Assembly (NCBI RefSeq): GCF_002849855.1
Contig: NZ_CP018617.1
Coordinates: 992,001 to 1,056,000 of the forward strand
Direction: 5' to 3'
Length of the DNA: 64,000 nt
Origin: Vibrio azureus
Lineage (GTDB): Bacteria; Pseudomonadota; Gammaproteobacteria; Enterobacterales; Vibrionaceae
Numbering within the stretch: the stretch's first letter is position 1; each line of letters starts with the position of its first letter. The position numbers and the translations under genes were made by a program. Under the pieces are notes generated by a model, which ran no database searches, had not been told where the DNA came from, and saw only the letters and a program-made list of their open reading frames with translations. Shown here in pieces: positions 35,351 through 44,402 of this stretch.

Positions 35351-35926
35351 ATGAAAAACATCATCACTCCGATCAGTTTGGCTTATCTGTTGTTTGCTGG
35401 ACATACATTGGCTGATAATAGCTATGCTCTAAACCCAGAGTTTTCATCTGTGAATTTCGCAACAATTAAAAAGCAGTATATTATTGAACCTGCAACACTG
35501 AATACCCTCGAGGGCTCGATCGACAAAGAGGGAAAGTTCGAGCTCAAAATAGAGTTAAAAGGTATTGATACGGGCGTACCTATTAGAAATACTCGCTTGC
35601 AGGAGATCTTTTTCGAAACGGTGAAGTTTCCACAAGCAACTGTGACTGGAAAAGTATCATTGAAAGCGCTATCCGGTGGCCCTAATAAAATGATCATTCC
35701 AGCTAACATCACCCTATTTGGTCATACTAAAACTCTAGATTTTCCTGTTGTGATATTAAAAACAAAGGAATTAATGATGATAAGCTCAACTCAACCTATT
35801 ATTATCAATGCCAGTGATTTTGGGATCCCTAATGAAAATTTAGATAAGCTTTCTTCAACTGTGGGTAACATCGCGATTTCAGGAACAGTACCTCTTTCAT
35901 TAGTTTTAACATTTGTCGCCCAGTAA
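35351..35926 (+). CDS. YceI-family periplasmic lipid-binding protein
   Basis: Exported 191-aa protein of the YceI family, an extended lipocalin-like barrel that binds isoprenoid quinones in characterised members. Signal peptide MKNIITPISLAYLLFAGHTL ending ADNS. Family motifs: SYALNPEFSSVNFATIKK, VPIRNTRLQEIFFETVKFPQATV (usual RdxHLrs.dFfd...yP), LFGHTKTLDFPV (GVTkpvtl) and NASDFGIPNENLDKLS. Convergent with the cytochrome b561 gene 215 bp away, a type commonly linked with yceI. Confidence 0.9.
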   Translation: MKNIITPISLAYLLFAGHTLADNSYALNPEFSSVNFATIKKQYIIEPATLNTLEGSIDKEGKFELKIELKGIDTGVPIRNTRLQEIFFETVKFPQATVTGKVSLKALSGGPNKMIIPANITLFGHTKTLDFPVVILKTKELMMISSTQPIIINASDFGIPNENLDKLSSTVGNIAISGTVPLSLVLTFVAQ

Positions 35927-36097
35927 TCGTTTAACCCAAAAAATCTCAAAGTACTATGTTCATGTTCAGTAAGATGACATTAGCCCTGTTCAGTGAGACT
36001 ACTTGAGCTCTTCAGGCACGGCAATGATTCGTTAATGCAGTGGCATAATAGATACAAGGCAGAGTAGCTATTAGAAGACATAGGAGCATAAATAAAT

Positions 36098-36123
36098 CGC
36101 ACTCCACCAATTAGTGGAGTGCG
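36098..36123 (-). terminator. Hairpin terminator of the cytochrome b561 gene
   Basis: CGCACTCCAC and GTGGAGTGCG arms around a 6-base loop, followed on the minus strand by ATTTATTTA. It lies 18 bp past the gene. Confidence 0.75.
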
Positions 36124-36141
36124 GTTAATTCAGCTTAACAT

Positions 36142-36714
36142 TTAAGAAACCATGCTTTTTAAAACATTGTTCTTATTGACAAAATGATGTTTTAAGGCTG
36201 CGAAAATATGTAATACAATCAATCCAGCCAATAGAGCACAAGAAACACGGTGCACCATAAAGAAAAACTGATTAATCTCTGGATTAGATATTGGGTTAGG
36301 AATAGTGAATAAACCAAACAACTCATAGCTATGTGTAAGCATTAGAAATCCACTAACAAAAACAACCAACATGATTAGGTAAATAACACTGTGTGCAAGT
36401 TTCGCTATTTTTTTTTGCACAGTTGGAATCGTATCTGGTAATTCTGGTTCAACCCGAAAAAAAGACCATACCCAGCGGAATAAAAGTAAAACAGCAGCAA
36501 CTGTTGCTACAGACATATTTATTATCGATAACGTATGAAATAACTTAGGCTTATCCATTACCAGTAACATACTATAGCCAGCCAAAGTGGCGTAAATGAT
36601 AATAATAGCCATCGTCCAATGCATCCACTTACTGAATGAATCATACGACCTTACTGCAAATTTAGAATTGTTAGTTTTTAATTCTGAGGATTTTGCTAAA
36701 TTAGCTTGTGACAT
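36142..36714 (-). CDS. Cytochrome b561 (YceJ/CybB-like)
   Basis: Inner-membrane di-haem cytochrome b of 190 aa with four membrane helices. The N-terminal region SYDSFSKWMHWTMAIIII is the usual start, with His at KWMHW; further haem-ligand histidines are at KLFHTLSI, KLAHSVIYL and the pair FMVHRV and LIVLHIFAALKHHFV. It moves electrons between quinol and periplasmic acceptors in characterised members. Partner YceI gene is convergent rather than in the usual operon order. Confidence 0.9.
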   Translation of the reverse strand: MSQANLAKSSELKTNNSKFAVRSYDSFSKWMHWTMAIIIIYATLAGYSMLLVMDKPKLFHTLSIINMSVATVAAVLLLFRWVWSFFRVEPELPDTIPTVQKKIAKLAHSVIYLIMLVVFVSGFLMLTHSYELFGLFTIPNPISNPEINQFFFMVHRVSCALLAGLIVLHIFAALKHHFVNKNNVLKSMVS

Positions 36715-36828
36715 GAGGCTACCAATAAACGTAATTTTTAAAATGAGATTGAAAGTATCGATTAAATAATATATGAGCTCTTTGAGAGCTTACTATAAAA
36801 TAAGATTTCGAATGAAAAGGTTAGAAGT

Positions 36829-36866
36829 TAAAAATGGCGGAAGGCCTCACAGCATCCCGCCATTTT
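36829..36866 (-). terminator. Rho-independent terminator of the second chitinase gene
   Basis: On the minus strand AATGGCGGGA pairs with TTCCGCCATT and is followed by a T-run. Six bases past the stop codon. Confidence 0.85.
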
Positions 36867-36872
36867 ATACCG

Positions 36873-39740
36873 TTATTTACTTACACTGATCATATCGTTG
36901 AAGTAATTCACTTGCTCTGACATGGATAGGCTCTGTGAATTAGAACCAAGTGTCCACATAAAGAAGCCACCGTAACCATTATCCTTCTGCCATTTAGCTC
37001 GCTCTAGGTTATTTTCTCTCGTTTCTACAAAGCTACCGTTTGGTCCCCATTGTTTATTGATCGTATTACCCAAAACAATTTTAGACTTGTCACCGACATA
37101 GGTTGCGAAGTTGTTCATGGCAACTTTATACAAGAATTCTTTACCTGCGTCATAAGTCATTACATTAAAGAAGTCAAAGTCGTCTTTTGTCTCTTTCAGA
37201 AGATCAATAATTTCACCATGGTGACCTGAACGACCACCAGCATCAATAAATGAGCAGTTTTCAAACACGTTTGAGTTTGCACATTCAACTGGGTCCGCAC
37301 CAACATGGTAAGTGGTTAATGAAAGGATCTTGCTATCACCCACTTTTTGTCGAATCAGCTTGATCAACGCCGTAAGATCCTGATTCTCTTTGTCGGTGAT
37401 ACGTGCTGCCTTTTCAAAGTCGAAGTCTAAACCATCAATTTGCACGTAACCTGCAAGCTGATATTTAGAGTAATCACAGTCACCATTGCTATTTGTAGCA
37501 AGACACTGACCTACCACTTCCTCTGGTTTAAGGTTCTTCTTATATACTGGGAATGGCGTATTAACTAACTTAACCAATCCATTCGCCACAGCTTCACGGC
37601 TTTGTTCGGTACCAATTGCAGACCAGATGCTTTCGTAGTTCTGCCCACCAAAAGCAACCATCATAGAGACGTTTTCTTTGTTGTGCTTCAACGTCGTCCA
37701 TGCAAGGTACTGAGAACGTAGCCAGTCTGGGTTGTACTCCGGAGCTTCAACCATTTGATCAGAAATGGTGATGTTACCTTGTGAATCCCATTTACCAAAT
37801 GACAATAAGTAACCGTCACCTTCCGAATTATTCAGTTCTTCAAAGTCATTCAATCCCCATGAAGTTAGGTAACTGATCGAACGGTCTGGGTTATTTGCTA
37901 AACCTGCTCCACCTGTACTTTCTTGCACCAAAATGTTCGACACCGCAGAAGTTTGGGTTTGATTGTTAGTATTCACGGCCTTAGCTGAAACTTGATATTC
38001 GCCAGCTTGGACGCCTAACCACTCATATTCAAATGGCGCTTCAGAGTCTTTAAATAGCACTTTGCCATTAGCCATAAAGTCAACATGATCGATGTCTCCT
38101 TCATAGCTCTTTGCATCGGCTTTTATTGAGATTGCGCGACCTTCAAAGAAACGAGAACCATCAGCAGGTGAAGTCAAAGAAACCACAAGATCTTTGTCTG
38201 TGATTGCAATAGACACTGATTCTGTTTCTGAACTTGCCCCTTGATCGTCAAATGCAACCGCTTGAAGTGTGTACTGACCTTCCACTTGGGCTGGTACGTT
38301 AACAGTAAAGATATCCCCTTCACTTGCCTCATTTTCCGATGCAACAACCTGTCCATTTAGCTTCACATCAACTCGAGTGACTTCGGTATCGTCCGTTGCT
38401 GCGATAACAACATCAAATGGCTGATTTGGAGCAATCTTTTGACCATTAAATGGAGAGTTAATTTGGACTTCTGGTAGTGGATTTGGATCACACTCACCCA
38501 CTTCGTTCCATGCATCTTTCCAAGCATTTGGATAACTTGGATGACCTGTTCCTGGTGTCCAAACAGGGTTGCCACACCAACCAAAAATAGTACATTCATA
38601 AATATTACCAACATTAGTGACTTTATCGCCAACATTGTATGAAGTGCCATCTTGGTATGGAGCAACGTCGCCACAGCTTGAGCTCGTTTCTGTTACAGTG
38701 ATGGACAAACTTTTGTGAGCAACATGAGATTCTTCATCCTGAGCTTCAACACGCAGAGTAGTCGTGCCCGCTTGATTTGCAGACCAATCACAGGAGAAAT
38801 TTTGCGTCGCCTTAGCATCGAAGCTGCAAATCTCAGCATTATTTGCCAAGATCTTTACTGTCGATAGATCATCGTCGGAATCTGTTACATTCGCCGCAAC
38901 AGTGACAACATCACCTTTCTGGAATGAAGCATTCAAATTCGGTGATAGAAACTCAATTTCCGGTGGATTAGAAGCATCAGCATCAGAATCAACAGAGATT
39001 TGAACTTTTGATTCAGTTAACTTCTTACCTGCAGAATCAAAAGCCATAACTGAAATCACAGTTTCACCTAACTCTGTTGGTTTCCATGTTTGCTGATATT
39101 CAGTTGTGCCAGTAACAACAGATTGTTGTGCTAGACGAGTGTTGTTAATCCAAAACTCGACTTTATCAGCACCTTGGCCATCAATTTCCGCCAAAATATC
39201 TACACTCGAACCAACATATGCAATCGTATTAGGTGCTGGAGACAATATGTCTAAAGAGACATCAGGCGTCGGAACAGTTTCGCCATCAAGTTTTACCTCT
39301 ACAGAGCTTTCCAAACCAGTTAAATCAGTGAGCTTAGAACCAAATGCAAGAGTTAAAGCGAAACTTTCATCAGCCTCAAGAGAAGAATCCACCCATGAAC
39401 CTTGAGAAAAATCGACGGTTACAGAATGAAGCACTCCACCATCAACAGGTGTATGATCAATAGATAATGATGGATAAGACAAGTCAGTAGAAGCCCAACC
39501 AATATTATTCAAGGCTTCTGGTAGAACAAACTCAATCACTGCATTTCTAAGTTCAGCACTTTCAGAACCTGAGTTTTTCACTTCAAGTTTATAACTGCTC
39601 CAATATTGGCTTTCTGATTCAGCCACTGCATGTGAAGAAAACTCCACTGCTATTGCCTGTGAAATAGGATTTAAAAGCATCCCACCACAAAGAACCGCTA
39701 GGCCTAATTTCTTATATTGTTTTGTTTTGTACACACTCAT
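36873..39740 (-). CDS. Large secreted GH18 chitinase with CBM73 and Ig-like modules
   Basis: Exported chitinase of about 955 aa. Start at 39740 (MSVYKTKQYKKLGLAVL), behind a GAGAGA-type ribosome site; signal peptide ends near AIAVEF. About 35-160: beta-sandwich carbohydrate-binding-like module (ESQYWSSYKLEVKNSG). About 165-345: two Ig-like modules. About 350-410: CBM73-like (YQDGTSYNVGDKV, TIFGWCGNP). About 420-600: two more Ig-like modules (INSPFNGQKI, LTSPADGSRF). About 615-955: GH18 barrel at the C-terminus with catalytic DGLDFDFE and YDAGKEFLYK and FMWTLGSN. The module order is the reverse of the first chitinase. Monocistronic. Confidence 0.92.
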   Translation of the reverse strand: MSVYKTKQYKKLGLAVLCGGMLLNPISQAIAVEFSSHAVAESESQYWSSYKLEVKNSGSESAELRNAVIEFVLPEALNNIGWASTDLSYPSLSIDHTPVDGGVLHSVTVDFSQGSWVDSSLEADESFALTLAFGSKLTDLTGLESSVEVKLDGETVPTPDVSLDILSPAPNTIAYVGSSVDILAEIDGQGADKVEFWINNTRLAQQSVVTGTTEYQQTWKPTELGETVISVMAFDSAGKKLTESKVQISVDSDADASNPPEIEFLSPNLNASFQKGDVVTVAANVTDSDDDLSTVKILANNAEICSFDAKATQNFSCDWSANQAGTTTLRVEAQDEESHVAHKSLSITVTETSSSCGDVAPYQDGTSYNVGDKVTNVGNIYECTIFGWCGNPVWTPGTGHPSYPNAWKDAWNEVGECDPNPLPEVQINSPFNGQKIAPNQPFDVVIAATDDTEVTRVDVKLNGQVVASENEASEGDIFTVNVPAQVEGQYTLQAVAFDDQGASSETESVSIAITDKDLVVSLTSPADGSRFFEGRAISIKADAKSYEGDIDHVDFMANGKVLFKDSEAPFEYEWLGVQAGEYQVSAKAVNTNNQTQTSAVSNILVQESTGGAGLANNPDRSISYLTSWGLNDFEELNNSEGDGYLLSFGKWDSQGNITISDQMVEAPEYNPDWLRSQYLAWTTLKHNKENVSMMVAFGGQNYESIWSAIGTEQSREAVANGLVKLVNTPFPVYKKNLKPEEVVGQCLATNSNGDCDYSKYQLAGYVQIDGLDFDFEKAARITDKENQDLTALIKLIRQKVGDSKILSLTTYHVGADPVECANSNVFENCSFIDAGGRSGHHGEIIDLLKETKDDFDFFNVMTYDAGKEFLYKVAMNNFATYVGDKSKIVLGNTINKQWGPNGSFVETRENNLERAKWQKDNGYGGFFMWTLGSNSQSLSMSEQVNYFNDMISVSK

Positions 39741-40162
39741 TCTCTCTATCTCTTCCATGTTATATTTAATTTCAATATCAAAATTAATTATTGATACTAA
39801 AATCAAATTAAAAAATATAGAAAACAAAGTAAAGTAAAACTAAATCATTTATAAATAATTAACCAGAAAATAATTAATTCAAAAAAAAGCCAAAAAAACC
39901 ACAAAAACCATTCATGAAAAAGTTATGAATTAAAATAAAAATAAATATAAAACCAAACATATCAACACCTTAAACAAAAACATCAAAAGTTTGCATTTTA
40001 GTCATTAGTCAAAAGCCAGTAAAAATCGTTGAACTTTTAAAAAAGGATAATTAGTAAAAATTTAAATCTATAACGTATAAAATTTAATTTAACGAAAACA
40101 TAACAAAAGCGAATGATACGTTAAAGTTACACTTCACTTACCATTATTTATGTTGATGTAAT
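39741..40162. other. AT-rich intergenic region upstream of the second chitinase
   Basis: More than 70% A+T by eye, with A-runs between 39840 and 39980. No gene, repeat copy or clear promoter is recognised. It separates the chitinase from the end of the PP2C signalling gene. Confidence 0.5.
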
Positions 40163-41815
40163 CTAAGAAGATTTAAATACAGTGAATGTATTCCCATAAC
40201 TATTCGTCTTAAAATAAAAATCATCAGTCATTTCAGCGATAAGCATAAGCCCTCTCCCCGAGGCTGACCAACTGGCTTCATCAAGTAGGTTAGGCGCTTG
40301 AATTTCTCTCGATACATGAGATTGAAAAACGCTTTCTTTGATTGCCTCTCCAAAGTTCGTGATACTAATCATCACTTTGGGTTCACTCTCTTTAAAAACT
40401 TCACATAACAACTCTATTTGTTGGCCATCTTGCTCTTTGTATGAATGAATGAATGCATTATTCATGAGTTCAACTACACAGAGTTCCATCGCCTGTACAA
40501 TATTTCTTGGCACAAATTGAACATTAAGAAAAGCGGTAACATCTTTACTGGCTCGCCGAGAGCTTTCAAGTGAACCATAGTATGAGCGTTCCATTTTCAA
40601 CTTTTTTGGATGCTCGAGTGTATTTGCTTGTGGCCCAAGCCAAGAAACTCTTAACAAGCTGACATCATCTTCCATTTCTCGTTTGTTTTGCCACCTTTGA
40701 ACCTCTTCCAATATAATATTCGCTTGTTCTTTGGTACACCTACTTTGCACCTTATTGATTGCAGAGATGAGCCTATCCATACCAAATAGAGTTGTCCCTT
40801 TTCTGGCCTCTAAAAGACCATCAGAAAAAAACCACAATGTGTCCCTAGGCTCCATTTGCAATGTGCCACTTTGGTACATCATAGGCTCCAGCATACCAAC
40901 CATGAAGTTATCATCACCTACCAGCTCGAATTTGTTATATTTCTTTTGCCAAATAAACTTAGGGTGACCTGCTGTACAGTATTGCAGCTGGCCTGTTCGA
41001 GTATTGAGAACCGCATATTCAATCGTGAAATAGATTTGGCTTTGTGGTGTTTGCTGGTACAGCCGATTTAGTCTCTCTACGACCTCTGCGGGTTGCCGAA
41101 TTTGAGAGCCTTCTTCATTCCAGTCTAGCGTTATCGACTCAATTTTATTTTTTTGCGATAGCGTTTGCTGGATAGAGAAAGCCATTAGAGCCGCTGATAT
41201 ACCATGCCCAGAAACATCAAAAACATAAAAAGCGACATGTTCATCATCCAACTCGATATACCCCAGCATATCCCCACCAATTTTGGAGCATGGTAAATAG
41301 GCATAATTAAATCTGGCCGAGTGAATATGCTCTTCAATTGGCAGCAATTGCTCAATGAGTTCACTTGCCGCATCCAAATCCCTTTGGATCATCTGATAAG
41401 CAGAGTCGAGTTCTTGGTTTCTAGCCGTAATCATATTATGCAAGTTCAAAGTCCTAAACCCTGCTCTGATTCGAGCTTGAAGCTCACCAACCGATGTCTT
41501 CTTATCTACAAAATCATCAGCACCAGCATCCATACCTTTAATGATCGAGTCTTGATCATTCTTAGAAGAGAGTAATACAAAAAAAATATAACGTGTGAAA
41601 CATTCAGATTTAAGTCTACGGCATAACTCAATACCACTGATACCGGGCATGAGGAGATCGCTGATCACAAATTGAATGTCATCCCGTTTGATCAAGGTCT
41701 GTAAAGCGTCTTCACCGTTTTCAACTGTGATGATCTCGTAGCCATGTTTTTGTAATGCACTACTCATGTAACATAAAACTGTCTTACTATCGTCGACCAG
41801 TAATATAGAATCCAT
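40163..41815 (-). CDS. Response regulator with PP2C phosphatase and anti-sigma-type kinase domains
   Basis: A 550-aa cytosolic signalling protein. Residues 1-120: receiver domain with ILLVDDSKTV, phospho-Asp in FVISDLLMP and K in VDKKTS. About 125-165: helical linker. About 170-390: SpoIIE/PP2C serine phosphatase with DVSGHGISAAL, FSDGLLEA and EDDVSLL (metal-binding Asp residues). About 410-550: HATPase_c serine-kinase domain with VVELMNNAFIHS (N-box) and SASGRGLMLI (G-box). Both enzymes that control a partner-switch (anti-sigma antagonist phosphorylation state) are thus in one chain under a receiver. No STAS protein or kinase gene is adjacent. Confidence 0.92.
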   Translation of the reverse strand: MDSILLVDDSKTVLCYMSSALQKHGYEIITVENGEDALQTLIKRDDIQFVISDLLMPGISGIELCRRLKSECFTRYIFFVLLSSKNDQDSIIKGMDAGADDFVDKKTSVGELQARIRAGFRTLNLHNMITARNQELDSAYQMIQRDLDAASELIEQLLPIEEHIHSARFNYAYLPCSKIGGDMLGYIELDDEHVAFYVFDVSGHGISAALMAFSIQQTLSQKNKIESITLDWNEEGSQIRQPAEVVERLNRLYQQTPQSQIYFTIEYAVLNTRTGQLQYCTAGHPKFIWQKKYNKFELVGDDNFMVGMLEPMMYQSGTLQMEPRDTLWFFSDGLLEARKGTTLFGMDRLISAINKVQSRCTKEQANIILEEVQRWQNKREMEDDVSLLRVSWLGPQANTLEHPKKLKMERSYYGSLESSRRASKDVTAFLNVQFVPRNIVQAMELCVVELMNNAFIHSYKEQDGQQIELLCEVFKESEPKVMISITNFGEAIKESVFQSHVSREIQAPNLLDEASWSASGRGLMLIAEMTDDFYFKTNSYGNTFTVFKSS

Positions 41816-41855
41816 TTAATGCCCTACCCAATCAACCTCGTGCGTATTCCCCTAA

Positions 41856-41908
41856 TATACCCAAGTGACCTCAAGATTCCTGATTCAGAGCGAGGTTACT
41901 TGGTTATA
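41856..41908. repeat. TATACCCAAGT repeat copy, hairpin form
   Basis: Arms TATACCCAAGTGACCTCAAG and GAGGTTACTTGGTTATA. Lies 41 bp upstream of the PP2C gene start; the rest of 41816-42194 is AT-rich and holds no recognised feature. Confidence 0.75.
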
Positions 41909-42194
41909 ACTATAGATAAAATTGTTCAATAAAGTGATAAGCCTACCAATTTACTCAAGTTCTCTATCTAAAATGGGCTAAAAGTAACAAAACTAATAAA
42001 GTGTGAAATTTCCACTTTAAAAACCAATAAACTAATAAAAAATGGTGTTTAATAGTAATTTTTTTAAAATAAACAGTTCAAATAACCATTCTATAAAATC
42101 AGTTTAGTATATGATGCTAACTCATAAAGATGATAAATCTATCCGAAGACTATAAGATTCTCGACATTATTGTTTATATAAAGGCTTGTTTTGA

Positions 42195-43451
42195 GTGAAT
42201 GAATCTAGAGAAACGTTAAATATCAGTGAACCTACTACAAAATCTAACTGGTCAAAACATGATACACGTTGGACACTGAGCTTATTTGGCACTGCTGTCG
42301 GAGCTGGGATCTTATTTTTGCCAATTAACCTTGGAGTTGGTGGCTTCTGGCCATTAGTACTTATGGCCATCTTAGCGTTTCCAATGGCATTTTTATCACA
42401 CCGAGGCCTCAATCGATTTGTTCTTTCTTCAAGCAGTTCAAATGCAGACTTTACTGATGTCGTCAAAGAACATTTTGGTGCAAAAGCTGGTCTATTAATC
42501 TCTTCGCTGTATTTTTTGTCTATTTTCCCGATCTTACTTATCTATGGCGTTGCCATTACAAACACAGTGGATAGCTTTCTCGTTAATCAAGTTGGCATGA
42601 GCTCTATTCCAAGACCGATATTATCGGGCACACTCGTGTTCAGCTTGATTGCGATTATGATGGCGGGAGAGAAAGTAATGCTGCGAGTTTTTGCCCTGAT
42701 GGTTTACCCACTCGTGCTCGTATTAACCTTAATTTCTTTGTATTTGATCCCACACTGGTCAATGCCAAACTTATCTTTTCCCGAGACAGGGGCATTTCTT
42801 AAGACGACTTGGCTTGCAATCCCAGTCGTGATTTTTTCTTTCAGCCACGCTGCCGCAATTTCAAGCTTTGCTAATGTTCAGCGCCGCCATTACGGCCAAC
42901 AAGGTAACCGAAAATCTGAACAAATACTTCGCTGCACTAATATCATGCTAGTTGTCTTTGTCCTGTTTTTTGTCTTTTCATGCACACTGAGTCTATCACC
43001 AGAGCAGTTACTCCAAGCTAAAGAGCAAAATGTATCGATTCTTTCATACCTTGCGAATGCGAATGGCCAACCTTTCATTGACTTACTCGGCCCACTCGTT
43101 GCTTTCGTTGCAATTACATCTTCTTTCCTAGGTCACTTTTTGGGTGCTCGCGAGAGCTTGAATGGATTATTAGTCAAACAGACTTCCATGTCTTCCTCGA
43201 CGATCAGCAAATGCATCAATGTTTTTCTTTTCTTAGCGATTTGGTGTGTTGCTATTATCAATCCAAGTATTTTGGACATGATGGGAGATTTATCTGGCCC
43301 TATCATTGCTATGATTCTCTTCATAATGCCCACCATTGCGATTTTTAAAGTCAAATCCTTGCACAAGTTCCGTTACCACATTTCGACCGCTTTTGTTTTT
43401 ATCACTGGCACGATTGCCGTGAGTGCACTAATTTTTCAGTTGGTAAACTAA
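42195..43451 (+). CDS. SdaC-type serine/threonine or hydroxy/aromatic amino acid transporter
   Basis: Inner-membrane proton-coupled amino acid permease, 418 aa, about 11 hydrophobic segments. The N-terminal cytosolic stretch SNWSKHDTRWTLSLFGTAVG and membrane motif AGILFLPINLGVGGFWP are hallmarks of the SdaC/TdcC (STP/HAAAP) family; ISSFANVQRRHYG and GHFLGARESLNGL also fit. Start is a GTG at 42195, since the nearest ATG is out of frame; AAGG lies upstream. It might import serine, but the exact substrate is not evident. Monocistronic. Confidence 0.88.
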   Translation: MNESRETLNISEPTTKSNWSKHDTRWTLSLFGTAVGAGILFLPINLGVGGFWPLVLMAILAFPMAFLSHRGLNRFVLSSSSSNADFTDVVKEHFGAKAGLLISSLYFLSIFPILLIYGVAITNTVDSFLVNQVGMSSIPRPILSGTLVFSLIAIMMAGEKVMLRVFALMVYPLVLVLTLISLYLIPHWSMPNLSFPETGAFLKTTWLAIPVVIFSFSHAAAISSFANVQRRHYGQQGNRKSEQILRCTNIMLVVFVLFFVFSCTLSLSPEQLLQAKEQNVSILSYLANANGQPFIDLLGPLVAFVAITSSFLGHFLGARESLNGLLVKQTSMSSSTISKCINVFLFLAIWCVAIINPSILDMMGDLSGPIIAMILFIMPTIAIFKVKSLHKFRYHISTAFVFITGTIAVSALIFQLVN

Positions 43452-43469
43452 CTCAAAGCCTAAACTCAA

Positions 43470-43499
43470 AACCCAAGCACTTTTTTACGTGCTTGGGTT
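43470..43499 (+). terminator. Hairpin after the amino acid transporter gene
   Basis: AACCCAAGCAC pairs with GTGCTTGGGTT over an 8-base T-rich loop. No T-run follows on the plus strand, so function as a terminator is uncertain. Confidence 0.5.
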
Positions 43500-43535
43500 G
43501 ATACACCCAAGTGACTGCAAGATACTTAGTTATAT
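43500..43535. repeat. TATACCCAAGT repeat copy (left arm, degraded)
   Basis: GATACACCCAAGTGACTGCA followed by AGATACTTAGTTATAT. It begins directly at the end of the preceding hairpin. Confidence 0.6.
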
Positions 43536-43698
43536 ATGCGTCACTTTTAAGATCCTATCGCTTAAAATAAAGATATAACTGTTGACTTGCTCTATCTAGA
43601 AACGAGAATAGCGGCATTATCATGACTGAGAGAAAACACGGGATTCGTAAATTCACTTGCTTAGTCGCTGTTGGCCCTTAAACATCAATGAATATATT

Positions 43699-44034
43699 AT
43701 GAAAAAAACATGGATTTTTACGTTACTAATCACACTCTTTCTGTCTGCCTGTAGCACGCAACAAGCTTCTCAAATGGGCTTAAGAGGAGGCAGTGTAAAT
43801 ACCTACGCTCAAAAGATGAGTAGTATGGAACTCTGTGAAGTTCTTTATTATAAAAGACCAACGAATCAATCGAAGGTCTCCGTTGGAGCAGAGTTTAATC
43901 GACGTGGTTTGAATAAACGTATGTGTGACAAAGAGTATAATAAACTCTATGTTGAGAAGATCATTGAAGATCTGATTCCCGTTGAGGAGAAAAACACATT
44001 TAAGCCACTTGCAACAATACAACCGCTCAAATAA
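43699..44034 (+). CDS. Small lipoprotein of unknown function
   Basis: About 111 aa. Starting at 43699 gives a good lipoprotein signal (MKKTWIFTLLITLFLSACST) with lipobox LSAC; the earlier frame start at 43657 adds 14 residues with no signal character. The mature part is basic and contains RPTNQSKVSVGAEFNRRGLNKRMCDKEYNKLYVEKI, with two further cysteines that could pair. Ser at +2 predicts outer-membrane sorting. Family not recognised. The following 0.7 kb holds only repeats. Confidence 0.7.
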   Translation: MKKTWIFTLLITLFLSACSTQQASQMGLRGGSVNTYAQKMSSMELCEVLYYKRPTNQSKVSVGAEFNRRGLNKRMCDKEYNKLYVEKIIEDLIPVEEKNTFKPLATIQPLK

Positions 44035-44070
44035 AACATCACCACTCAAATAAAGACCAGTCAGTTGCTT

Positions 44071-44165
44071 AAAGAACAATCGGTTAACTAAAAAACAAGC
44101 GGTTAACTAAAAAACAAGCGGTTAACTAAAGAACAAGCGGTTAACTAAAGAACAAGCGGTTAAAT
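44071..44165 (+). repeat. Five tandem 19-bp repeats
   Basis: Unit AAAAAACAAGCGGTTAACT, starting at 44071, 44090, 44109, 44128 and 44147. The units differ at one or two positions only (G for A at position 4, T for G at position 10 of the first, A for C at position 18 of the last). Each contains the palindrome GTTAAC. There are no spacers. Confidence 0.9.
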
Positions 44166-44218
44166 GTGCGTACTTCTTTCGTTAACCTCACCTCCTTTAA
44201 ACTCGATTATCCAGAATA

Positions 44219-44301
44219 TATACCCAAGCTACCTCAAGATACTTGATTCAAAGCGGGCGCCCTAAGCCATCAGACGCAGCACCTTGAGGTAATTGGGTAT
44301 A
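44219..44301. repeat. TATACCCAAGT repeat copy, medium hairpin
   Basis: Arms TATACCCAAGCTACCTCAAG and CACCTTGAGGTAATTGGGTAT enclose a short interior with CAGACGCAG. Both terminal arms are present. Confidence 0.8.
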
Positions 44302-44402
44302 TTGATCGTTCAAGTCATAAACGTCAAAATAATGTCACTCGTCGAAAAAATAACGTAAATAGCCTGTAAACGGTTTTCGTCTTTCTTGTAACCCGTTAGC
44401 TT

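Noticed and set aside
44071..44165. Possible CRISPR array
   Set aside because: The units are 19 bp, abut with no spacers, and no cas gene is near. It is a simple tandem repeat.
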